Part shown: positions 10,313 to 20,060 of the stretch, piece by piece
How positions within the stretch are numbered: position 1 is the first letter of the stretch
How the letters are laid out: each line of letters starts with the position of its first letter
NCBI GenBank assembly: GCA_033032865.1
Contig: JAWHQI010000004.1
Span: forward strand, 20,194,001-20,258,000
Reading direction: 5' to 3'
From: Dactylorhiza incarnata
Taxonomy: Eukaryota; Streptophyta; Magnoliopsida; Asparagales; Orchidaceae
Length of the DNA stretch: 64,000 nucleotides
The notes under the pieces: model-generated
Databases searched by the model: none
What the model saw: only the letters and a program-made list of their open reading frames with translations
What the model was told of the DNA's origin: nothing
Program-made: the position numbers and the translations under genes

Positions 10313-11740
10313 ATGGTAGACCTTATGGCGCAGTTCGAAGATCAGAAGTCCGTTAAAATCCGCGGGGAAGATCGCCCGAAGGATAAGAAGAGGAAGAAAA
10401 AGAGGGCACAGCCCGAGAATACAGTGACTATTGCCTCCCCGGGTAAGCCAGCCAACCTGCCTCCTGCGTTGACAGTCGATTTGTCGACTAGAAATGAAGC
10501 GGGTTGCTCGAACCCACCCCCAGTTAATCCTCCTGATGTTTCTGAGAAGGGAACCGACCTGCCCCCTCCTATGGACAAGACGGACTCAGAAGCCGGCGTT
10601 CCGAAGGGCGATGGAGACGATTCCTTTAGAGTGGAGGTCACTCCTTCTGGCGTATTCCACCTGAAAATAAGAGATGAAGGAGGAGAAGCAGTTGACTCCC
10701 CTAAGTCGAGCGACCAGTAGGGCCTGATAGTGAACATCGAAGACAACCCGGTTTCCCCAAAACAAACCGGCCTGAAACCATCCAAAAAGAGGAAAAAAGA
10801 TGAGTCCACGCCGGACAGGATTCTGAAAAAGGTGAAGATCCTAAAGGCGAAGAACAAAGCGGCTTCCAGGAAATCGGGAGCGGGCAATCTTCAAGGCAAG
10901 TCGCGTAAGAAAGAGGTTTCGGAGGGTGTAGTTACTCCTTCGCCCAAGCCGGACGACCAAGTCCAAACCGATGCGCACAGCATCTCTGTAAGTGATATCG
11001 TCAGGGACCTGGATTCCCTTCAAAAGCAAGACGACCTATTGAGATCTTCTTCCGAACTGCAGGCTGCTGACCCCCCTGGAGAGAAAGAGGCCGCCCTGGC
11101 TGAGGATGCGACCAGCATTAAGGAGGCAGTCCTCCCTGAGGTTGCAACTAGAACCGAGAAAGCCGCACCGGCCCCTGAAGATTCCGTGATGGTCGGGCTT
11201 CGGCTTATACAGGTTAAGGCGGAGAAAGTAAGGGATCAGCTCTCCAGACTGCCATCGCCGCCACCAAATCTTCTGTTGCAAGGTACAGGGGTCGCGGATT
11301 ACCGCCCTGTTCGTTTTTTCAAGCCGAGGTCTCGAAACAAGTCGCGCGACTTGTTGTTGAACCCGTCACCAAGCTTCTTTCCCTCCGCCGCTCAATTTTC
11401 TGCTGCCAAGCGGAGGTAAAGCGAGAGATCGTGGAGAGAACAACGCCGAAAGATCGATACCGAGCAAGCAAAGCGATCTAGCCGTATGAATTCTGCTCGA
11501 ACTGCAAAAGCTTGTAAGCGGGGAGAATTTGGAAAGAGCGGTCTTCTTTTGACAATTCTCCTATTATATGAAGTTATATGCGGCTTTCTCAGGAGGAAAA
11601 TATTGCACTGCGGGCAGAAATGGAAGCTGAGAGGAAGGAGAGTCGAGCTGCGCTGGAGGCCGAGCGGAGAGAGAGCCGGGAAAAGGAGAAGGCGCGGCAA
11701 GACCAAGTGGTCGCACTGACCGCCCGGGTTGATCGAGGAA
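10313..11740 (+). pseudogene. aORF-A, antisense gene of E1, broken
   Basis: Runs opposite to gag-pol, just inside the 3' LTR. I start it at the ATG at 10313 (MVDLMAQFEDQ) rather than 10214, because 10214 lies in the TATA box and the later ATG is shared by all three copies. Exon 1 (10313-11282) encodes a Lys-rich and Pro/Ser-rich chain with KDKKRKKKR-like basic runs. It has a TAG at 10718-10720 where the others have Gln. A GT donor follows at 11283, but about 210 bp carrying the acceptor and the start of exon 2 are deleted near 11583. Exon 2 keeps part of a coiled coil and then runs directly into the start of aORF-B near 11740, about 750 bp being lost there. Function unknown. Confidence 0.75.
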
Positions 11741-11742
11741 AG

Positions 11743-13563
11743 ATGGGAGCAAAGCGCCAGCCGAAGCGACCGCGAAAACCTCTGCTACCCGCTCCGAAGC
11801 CGCTCTGGAATTTCATTCGGCCGATCTCGAGGAATGTCGTTTGACAAAGGCCGAATTGGATGAATTCGTTGAGAAACATATGGTTGACAGTCCGCTGCTC
11901 GCGCGGCTTCCTCTCCGTGATGAGCGGATGAATTCTTCTGGCCCGAACCAAATCGCCATCCCAATCGATCATTTCGATTGCGGCTTTAAGTTCCCCATAC
12001 CAATCGAGCTCGCCATGGTTTTTGACCATTATGGAGTTGTCCCTGGCCAAATCTACCCTAACTCGATGGCCAGGATTTGTAGCTTCATTTCCTATCTGCG
12101 TTCTGAGAGAGTCTGCTTCTCTATGGACCTTTTCAGAAAGATATTCTCGGTACGGGCTATCCCGGACTCCGAGTCGAATGTGTTCAAAGGCCATTTTTAC
12201 TTTGGCTTCCGGGGGCTGAATATGGTGAACCTCGCGAACATGGTTACGGCCTGGTCGGAGAGGTATTTTATTTTTGAAGGCCGACGTGGCCTACTGAACC
12301 CGAACCCGCAAGTGCGGCCAGAGGAGGCCTTCCAACAAATCGCAATCAGCAAGGTCGAGGAGGAAACCCGCCAACTTCTTGTGAATGAGCGGCTTAATGT
12401 ACGCCACTACATTTTGCTGCTCGCCGAGCTGGAGAATGTCCGGCCTGAAGATAGTAAGTTCTTCCTCAAGCCGCCTCCGGCTTTGATGTTGACCGTTCAA
12501 GTTTCCGTTCTGACCCTTTTACTTCTTTTTTGCAGCTGAGGCCGTTGTTCCCAAAAACAAACCGATCAGTCCGGCTGGCTTAATCCTTACTCAGGGCGAG
12601 AGGAGGAAAAGGCAGGGCAAGGATAAGCCATCACTATCCGATGGGGAGGATTCGACTTCCTCAGGCGACTTCTCCGCCCTCCGCTCCTTCAGCAAGGTGA
12701 AGGATCTAAAAGGCCGCACGGTCTTGACCTGGCATCCGGACAGTGATAGCGTCCAGGTTTCTACTGCCCTTCCCCACTGGGTGAATGAGAAATCAGGCCG
12801 GCATGCTGAGGCCGCCAACATCGCCATGTTTGGCCGATGAAACTTCAGGCGATTGAGGAAGACACTTGAGGAGGAGCTTGCCCGGGAGGCCGCGCGGGTT
12901 GGAGCTAAGAGCCTCATTACCAATGTCTTCATGGGGATGACCTTCAAAAGGTTGATCAAAGCGAATGATCATCTAGAAAAGGAAATTGCCAAATTGAAGA
13001 AGGAAAACGCGCGGCTGAAGGAAGCCGAGTTGGTAAGTTATCACCTGGCCGACCATCCTTCTGAATTTTCCAGATCGCACGGTCTCTTACCTTACCTTTT
13101 TTGTTTGCAGAAAAAGTATGATGAGACCGTTCCGGTCTACCAAGAGGAACTTTTCCCTCACGTCGCCGAGGGAATCGACAATGCTTTTAACCGCCTGCGA
13201 CAGCTCGGAGGGCTTGCAGCTGGTTTTGAGCATTTCACCTTTTCCGATGCCTATCCGACTTTGCAAAAGAAATTAGAGAAAATCTGGCGGAAGGCCAAAG
13301 GGAAGAACAAAGTCGATAGCTCTAGTTTGGAGGAAAGTGACGACGAGGATGATGAAGCAGAAGAGCCCGCAGCGGCTAAGGACGATGGAAGTGGCTCGGA
13401 CTCTGAGTCCACCGACTCTGACGAAGGGACCGGGCGCAAGTCGGGCGAACTGAGTAGCTCATCCTCGTCAGGTAGCGAGGGTTATTCCCCTGATGTTTCA
13501 ATTGATGGCAGCGAACATTCGAGTGCTCCTGCATCTAAAAAAGTCAAGCCGAATAATCAATAG
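11743..13563 (+). pseudogene. aORF-B, antisense gene of E1 (resembles the 'putative gypsy type transposon' family), broken
   Basis: Same gene as the intact copy in E2 (20061-21877). The ATG is at 11743. One base is lost near 11772, shifting the frame, which is open again from 11841 (KAELDEFVEKH). Intron 1 is 12454-12535 (GTAAGT...TTGCAG) and intron 2 is 13033-13110 (GTAAGT...TTGCAG, 78 bp, in frame). A TGA replaces Gln near 12838. After a coiled-coil region (about 12860-13030) the chain ends in an acidic, serine-rich tail and a stop at 13561-13563. The conserved N-terminal core looks like the family annotated in databases as Transposase_28; this is by recollection, not a search. Confidence 0.75.
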
Positions 13564-14650
13564 TTGTATTTTGCTTTTTATTTAGAATAGTCGACGACTT
13601 GATTTTGTTTAGCCGGTCGGTTTAAAGCATAATGTAAGAATATTTTGATAATGGAATGGAAAGCTTTTACCTGTCTAACTGTCTACTTTCTGCGACTTAC
13701 TTGTGATTGTTTGTGATCTCTTTCTGCTTTGGATAACTGACCCTTCTAACCAAGTCGTGCGACTTAATATTAACTCAACCGGTTAGGATTATGATCTTCA
13801 TAGGATTCTGGTTAAAATAATCATTAGCAAAAAACCTTTTCGCATAACTTGTTTCTTCAATCTGGATCAAGTTGATTTGATTTATCCCGAGAAAGTGTCA
13901 ACTATAACGTTACGTCATGTAGTCGATGCGGTTTGGATATTTGATCGAGCAGACAGAAATCCAAGTTCTGCCTTACCTTATTATGAATGCCTTGTGATAT
14001 CCAGGAAGCCGAACATAGCCAAGCCGCGCGATTATTACCTGACTTTGTATAATTTCTTTACAGGAAGAAAAATGCCAAGTCATAAGAACAATCAACAGGT
14101 CGAGCGGCCAGCATTTTAACTCGAGCGGCTTACAACTCAGATTACTGACTTTGTATAATTGCTTTAGAGAATGTCAAGTCATAAGAATAGTTAACAGGTC
14201 GATCGATCAGCACATTAACTCAAGCGGCTTACAACTCAGACTGCTGCAAGCTTCATCCTTGTGAACATAATTAATAACCGAACAGGAAATTGTCATAACC
14301 AAGTCGCGCGATTATGACCTAGCTTTTTGTAATTGCCTCGCAGGATAGAATATTAAGCTATAAGAAGACAATTGATAGGCCGCGCGATTAACATTTAACC
14401 CGAATGATTTATATGACATAATATTGACTGATAAATCCGCGCGGACTATGCATACTTTGAGCGGTTTAGTAGCTTGATACTTGCAATAAGAATCATAATT
14501 GCCTGATTGTGAAGAGTCTGTTATTAACAGAACAGATCGAATTGAGGCCCATAAAGATGCTAGGTTTATAAACCGAATGATGAGATCGACCGATCGGGAT
14601 TATGCTTGATCCTTTGATACATGCCTTGTATTTTATAATATATTGCTAGT

Positions 14651-14870
14651 TTCAAATCGTCCGGTCTGACAACCAGACCGTATGATGTATCTCGTACCTG
14701 CTTATTCCAAACCACCCGGTCTGATAACCAGACCGCATGATATACTTGGTACTTGCTTATTTTAAACCGCCCGGTCTGATAACCAGACCGCATGATATAC
14801 TTGGTACCTGCTTACTTCAAACCGTCCGGTCTAAACATCAAGCCGGCCGGTTTGTGATGTATAAGAATCC
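14651..14870 (-). repeat. 55-bp minisatellite of E1
   Basis: About four units in which CGGTCTGATAACCAGACCG (inverted halves) alternates with GCATGATATACTTGGTACC and CTGCTTATTTTAAACC. It is the reverse-complement counterpart of the array at 2672-2885, at the same place in the element. Confidence 0.85.
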
Positions 14871-14953
14871 TGCTTTTTCTCCAAACGGTCTAGAATGACC
14901 ATATAGGATGAGATAATTTCCTGTAATGTAACAAGAGATGGCCACAGACTCAG

Positions 14954-15354
14954 ATGACCAAGTGGGCAAGTGGGCCTAGGCGGCGAACATTGCTTTCCTC
15001 AAGTGGTCATAAGAGGTGTAGAAATAAAGTGAAAGACAAGTACAAACCCAGATGACCAAGTGGGCAGGTGGGCCTAGGCGGCGAACATTGCTTTCCTCAA
15101 GTGGTCATAAGGGTTGTAAGCATCTCAACTGCTCTCTTGCCTAGGGCTACAAGCCGAGTTGATCAATTGGGCAGGTGGGCCTAGGCGGCGAACATTGCTT
15201 TCCTCAGAGAGATCAACTCAGTTGTGGGTCCCGCTTAGGCATCGCTTGAGAGTACCTAGGAGTATTCGATGGTCACAGACCAAGATGATCAGTTGGGCAG
15301 GTGTGGTTATGCCGCAGGGGCTATACGGACATTGCTTTCCTCAAAAAGATCATT
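14954..15354 (-). repeat. Four hairpin cassettes of E1
   Basis: Units: 14954-15010 and 15052-15108 (arms ATGACC/GGTCAT), 15156-15219 (GAGTTGATC/GATCAACTC) and 15284-15354 (GATGATC/GATCATT). On the plus strand the interior is nearly constant, GGGCAGGTGGGCCTAGGCGG then CGAACATTGCTTTCCTCA, while the arms change together so that pairing is kept. The fourth unit has a variant centre shared with the same unit in other copies. Confidence 0.8.
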
Positions 15355-15705
15355 AAAGCTGTAACTATATCCCTCTCGGGGCATGATAGAGCCAACATTC
15401 ACCTAGACCTCCCTTGATGCAGGGGTGTGTCGGATATCAGCCGGGATCAAAGGTTCCGAAGACCACCGCACGGGAATTGGCAAGCTACCACTACACGTGT
15501 GCGAAAACTCCCCGCTACACATGATCTTCGTGGTTTTACGCTAATGACTGCAATCCGAGGGGGTTCAAGCAGAACTTAGCGATGTCTCCGTGGTTTAGTG
15601 AGGTTGATATATATGAAAGTGTAGGAAACATCAGACATGAAGAAGTGTTAGTATAGGGCTTCTCATTAAAATATCCAAAAAATGCAAGAAAGTAAAGGGG
15701 ACATT

Positions 15706-16716
15706 TTAAGGATAGAACCGTTTGAGATCATCACCGCTCCAGGTGCGTGAAATGTCTTCTCCTTCACTCGTCTTGAGGCGATAAGCCCCACTTTTTAGTA
15801 CTTCCTAGATGATGAAAGGTCCGGCCCAATTAGGATTTAGCTTTCCGACATTGCATGTTCTCGCTGCTGCATCAACTTTCTTCAGCACAACGTCTCCGAC
15901 TGCAAAATTTTTTACCCTGACATTCTTGTCAAAGTACTTCGCCATTCTCCTTTTAACTTCTTCCTGTCTGATGGTTGCCTCGTCCTAAAGTTCTTCGATC
16001 AGATCCAAACTATACTTGATAGCCTCATCATTTTCATCTATCCATGCTTCTCCTCCCTCCTTTGCATATACAACTCTTGGAGTGACCACCTCGAATTCTA
16101 CAGGAACAACAACTTCTGAGCCATGGGATAATTTGAATGGTGTCTCCCCCATAGCTGAGGATGGAGTGGTACGAAGAGTCCAAAGGATGGAAGGGAGTTG
16201 GTCTGCCCAATTTCCTTTTTGGTTCAAGACCTTCTTCATCAGGAGTTGCTGGATCTGCCGATTTGCTGCTTCTACCTGACCATTTGTCCTTGGATGATGT
16301 ACCGATGCAAACCGAAGATCAATTCCCACCTGATCACAAAAGTTTATCATCTCCGGATTGTTAAATTGCGGACAATTGTCAGTGACAATTGCTAGCGGAA
16401 TTCCATGCCGGCATGCTATCTCTCCCCAGATGAAGTTTCTGATAATTTGAGTTGTAGTTCTTGCTAATGCCTTCGCCTCAATCCATTTACTGAAGTAGTC
16501 AATCATCACGATGATAAAGCGGCGCTGGCCGCTAGCTACGGGGAAGGGTCCGATAAGATCGATCCCCCAAACCGCGAAGGGCCATGGCGCAGTTATTGAT
16601 CTGAGCGACTGAGCAAGCAAATGCTGAAGAGGAGCGAACTTTTGACACTGAACACATCGCTTATCGAATGCTTCAACATCCTTTCTCATGGTTGGCCAGA
16701 AATATCCCTGCCTTAA
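15706..16716 (-). pseudogene. E1 integrase, 3' part of pol
   Basis: Continues, after E2, the pol gene interrupted at 30229. It encodes the integrase from just after the zinc-binding His residues: CVQC, the DDE core (WGIDLIGP, VTDN and NGQVEAA motifs, about 16590-16270), and the C-terminal domain ending in TAA at 15706-15708. A TAG near 15985 replaces Gln. E2 entered between the codons before QGYFWP, with the target CTTAA at 16712-16716. Confidence 0.9.
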
Positions 16717-17491
16717 TGTTGAGTCCGAAATCGCACCTCCGAAGGAAATCGGAGGCTGCGGGTTGCCGGTTACTTTTTAGTTGGGAAAAATGAGACCGCT
16801 AGCAGCGGTCAAGGCCAGACTTCGCCCGTCACGGCGAATGCCACTCCTATGACGGGCTTTCCTTTGATTAAAATGAGGCGGTTACAGCGGTTACAAGTGC
16901 AGGAAAGAAGAAGCCGGCCGGTCAGATAGTCCGCAAGACGGGAAACTCGAGACCGCAGCTCAAACAAGCGAGCTCCTGGATTCGAGTGTGCGTGTCTTGG
17001 GAGCAGTGACGCCCCCTATTTATAGGCTCGGGGGCCTTCCCGAACGGGCAGGGATAAAATAACCGCCTGCCCGGGTACAGAAGAAACGGGCAGGCGATGA
17101 CAGGATACACAAAGAAGGAAAAGAAAGAAGCCGCGCGACTTGGCGGCTTGCCCTTTCGACCTGTCTGACCAGAGGCTGAGGATGACGCGACCAAGGCGAC
17201 GATGCAATCCGACGGTCTTCGTCTTGAGACCGCGGCTTGTTCTTTGATCCCGAACCTTGGCTTGTCTCTATGGCGCAATCCTCCCGGTCTCCGACTTGAG
17301 ACCGCGACTTGTCCTATTGGACTTGGGCTTGGATTATCTTTAGTACTTGAGGGCGATCTGAATTATGTCAGACCGCCCGGCCTGTGCTAGTTGGTGTTGA
17401 TGGACCTTGTATAACCTGAGCCGGGCGACTTGGATCCGCAAACCGCACGGTCTGCGAGTAATCCTCTTAAAAGCGGTCTTCTGGGTAAACA
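16717..17491 (-). repeat. E2 3' LTR
   Basis: 775 bp with TGTT/AACA ends. It contains the minus-strand TATAAATA and the CCTGCCCG inverted repeats (one arm mutated to CCTTCCCG). Repeated GGTCTCCGACTTGAGACCGC-like segments fill the upstream half. Confidence 0.95.
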
Positions 17492-17577
17492 TAATCCCCG
17501 CATATTTTTAAATTTCCGAGAAGATTTCGAAAATATCAGTTCTAGCCGGAGACCGCGCCGATTTCACCATGTTGGTT

Positions 17578-17584
17578 ATAAAAT
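17578..17584 (+). promoter_or_regulatory. TATA-like box of aORF-A (E2)
   Basis: TATAAAA, 104 nt before the aORF-A ATG at 17682. The identical spacing in three copies supports a promoter role. Confidence 0.6.
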
Positions 17585-17681
17585 GTTCCAGGAACTTCTA
17601 TTCTGGCATAACTCCATTGCTATCACGAGTCACTACTCGCCTATTGCGGTTAGAACTTTTAGGGTGAATAGCCCGAAAAAG

Positions 17682-19706
17682 ATGGTGGATCTAATGGCCC
17701 AGCTCGAAGTTCTTGAGAAGCCCGGAAAAAGCCGCGAGAAAGATCGCTCGAAGGATAAGAGAAAGAAGAAGAAAACGACGCAGCCTGACAATATAGTAAC
17801 GATCGCTTCCACGAGTAAGCCGACCGACCTGCCTCCTGAGCTGACGGTCGACTTATCAACCAAAAAGGAAGCGAGTAAGCCGACCGACCTGAATCCTGAA
17901 TTGACAGTCGACTTATCGATTAGAAAGGAGGAGAGTCGCCCGAATCCATCCCCAACTGATCCCCCAGCCTTCTCCGACAAGGGAGACAATCCGCCTCCTC
18001 CGCCGGATAAGACAGACATGGAGACCGTCGTTCCGAAGAGCGATGGTGATGAGTCTTTCAAGATGGAGGTCACCCCGTCCGGGGATTTTCATCTAAAAAT
18101 TAGAGATGAAGGGGGAGAGGCAGTTGACTCCCCCAAGCCAAGCGACCAGCAAGCTTCAGTAGTCAACATCAAGGATAGCCCGGAAAAGCCAGCCGTCCTG
18201 AAGCCGAAAAAGAGGAAAGGGGAGGAGTCCGTGGCGGACAGGCTTCTGAAGAAGATGAAGAGGCTAAAAGCCAAGAACAAGGCAGCATCCGGGAAACCGA
18301 GAGCGGACAGCCTGCAAGGCAAGTCGCGCGAGAAGGAAGTCTCGGAGGGCTTGATTACTCCCTCTCCCAAGTCGAACGACCAGGCTCCCGTCGATGCTCA
18401 CAGCATTTCCGTAAGTGACATCCTCAGGGATTTCGATTCTCTTCAAAAGCAAGATGATCAGCTGAGAACTTCTTCCGAACTGCAGGCTGCCAACCCGCCA
18501 GGAGATAAAGGAGCCGCCCTGTCTGAAGATGCGACCAGTACTAAGTAGGTCGTCCTCCCTGAAGTTGTGACTAGAATCGAGGAAACCGTACCGGCTCCTG
18601 AAGATACTGTGATGGCCGGTCTCCGACTTATGCAGGTGAAGGCGGAGTGAGTAAGGGATCAGCTTACCGGGCCGCCACCGCCGCCAACCAATCTTCTGCT
18701 GCAAGGTAAAAGGGGAACGGATTACCACCCCGTTCGTTTTTTCATGCCGCGGCCTCGAAACAAATCGCGCGCTTCATTGTTGAACCCGTCGCCCAGCTTC
18801 TTTCCCTCCACTGCTCAATTTTCGAAGAGGTCATGGAGAGAACAACGTCGAAAGTTTGATACCGAGCAAGCAAGGCGACATGTCCGCCCGAATTCAACTC
18901 AAACCGCTGCGGCTTGTAAGCGAGGAAGTTTCGAAGAGAGCGGTCTTCTTTTGAACACTTTCTGACTTCTTTTTCTTATTGCAGATGATCGTGACTATAT
19001 CCCGAAGCCGGGCGAACTGGTGTCCTATCTCCCTCCGCTTGATCCGCCTTCGCCGGGATCCCGGGTTGTACCAGATACTCGGATGGAGGATGAGATGGGC
19101 CGTCTTCAAAGGAATCTTGAAGCTCTTGCAAAGCAGTTGAGGACCCTTGAGGAGCGGGAGAATACCGCTCAAGAAGAAAAGATTGCATTGCGGGCAGAAC
19201 TGGAGGCTGAAAGAAAAGAGAGCCAGGCTGTGCTGGAGGCCGAGCGGAGAGAGCACCGAGAAAAGGAGAAAGCGCAGCAGGATCAGGTGGCCGCACTGAC
19301 CACCCGGGTTGATCGCGGAAAGAGGGAGATGCAGAAGCTTGAAGTGGACTGCGCCTATTACCGGGATAAATATCTTCATTTGTCGAGGGAGATCGGCGGA
19401 AGCCGACGTCCCCTTAATGCTGCTGATGGAGGTCGGGGTGGATCACGCCGCCCAGATGCTGGGACGAGCTCGTCTCTTCCAGCGGCCAGGACGATCAATC
19501 ATATTGCTAGTGCGAATGAACCCGCAACGGCCCTGCCTACCCGTGTGATTCCAGCAGCGCGGGTAGAGAGGGATTCCGCGCGGCTTCATAGCATGATCAA
19601 TCACCTTAATCACGGCATGAACCAAATGCAAGGGACAATTCTCCAGATAGGCGACCAAGTCGCACGGCTTCATAGGGAAGATGCGCCGAGTGATGCCCGC
19701 AAATGA
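17682..19706 (+). pseudogene. aORF-A, antisense two-exon gene of E2, two stops
   Basis: Start ATG 17682 (MVDLMAQLEVL). Exon 1 is 17682-18705, the intron 18706-18984 (GTAAAA...TTGCAG, 279 bp) and exon 2 18985-19706. The reading phase carries across the intron, giving 582 codons including the stop. Exon 1 is rich in Lys, Pro and Ser with a KDKRKKKKTT run that could be a nuclear signal, and carries a 60-nt period duplication (about 17812-17932, SKPTDL.PELTVDLS twice). Exon 2 has a strong predicted coiled coil (about 19080-19360, EERENTAQEEKIALRAELE) and a C-terminal RLHSMINHLNHGMNQMQG stretch. In-frame TAG at 18546 and TGA at 18648 break exon 1. No family recognised. Confidence 0.72.
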
Positions 19707-20060
19707 TGAGTGATTTTAAGAACATTATCTGTAATAATATTTCTATTCGGTCCTTTGGACAACTGTTTTGATTTCATGATATTTGGTCTGTTTTCCAGGC
19801 CGCGTGGTCTGAGTTTTTGAATTTACTGTATGTTCGTGTTGAATGTTGATTGATGCCTGTGGACTACTTCATAAGCCGATCGACTTCTTTTCGTGCTTTT
19901 CTAATTCGTCCGCTTGAATTATACTCGTCTTGGTAATTCTTTTGTGGCAATGTGCCCGCGCGGGTTGATCGGTCTAGCCGTGATTTGACCCTTGTTAGAT
20001 GCAGATCAGCCGTTCTTATAAGTAGCATCCTTCCGAAAGTCTTTTTACCAGAATTTCGAG
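19707..20060 (+). other. Spacer between aORF-A and aORF-B (E2)
   Basis: No ORF of note. It contains several AGACCG/CGGTCTG words, a run resembling the minisatellite (TGGTCTGTTTTCCAGGCCGCG) and, at its right end, the TATA-like box of aORF-B. The homologous spacer in E1' is 42992-43361; in E1 it is deleted. Confidence 0.65.
20017..20022 (+). promoter_or_regulatory. TATA-like box of aORF-B (E2)
   Basis: TATAAG within TTCTTATAAGTAG, 44 nt before the ATG at 20061. E1' has the same box at the same 44-nt distance, which would leave a leader of only about 10-15 nt if it is used. Confidence 0.5.

Larger units (their letters stand above)
13564..15705 (-). other. E1 noncoding region between integrase and aORF-B
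   Basis: No credible ORF. From 13564 to about 14640 it is low-complexity A-T rich DNA with scattered GCGCG-containing words and imperfectly repeated phrases around GCGATTA and TTATATGACA. Then come the 55-bp minisatellite (about 14651-14870) and four hairpin cassettes (14954-15354). From 15360 to 15705 there is a conserved block seen after pol in every copy. Confidence 0.8.

Noticed and set aside
14954..15354. Hairpin cassettes as MITEs or as a CRISPR-like array
   Set aside because: No target duplications and constant position in every element argue against MITEs. Unit architecture (variable paired arms, constant interior, irregular spacing) and the eukaryotic context exclude CRISPR.
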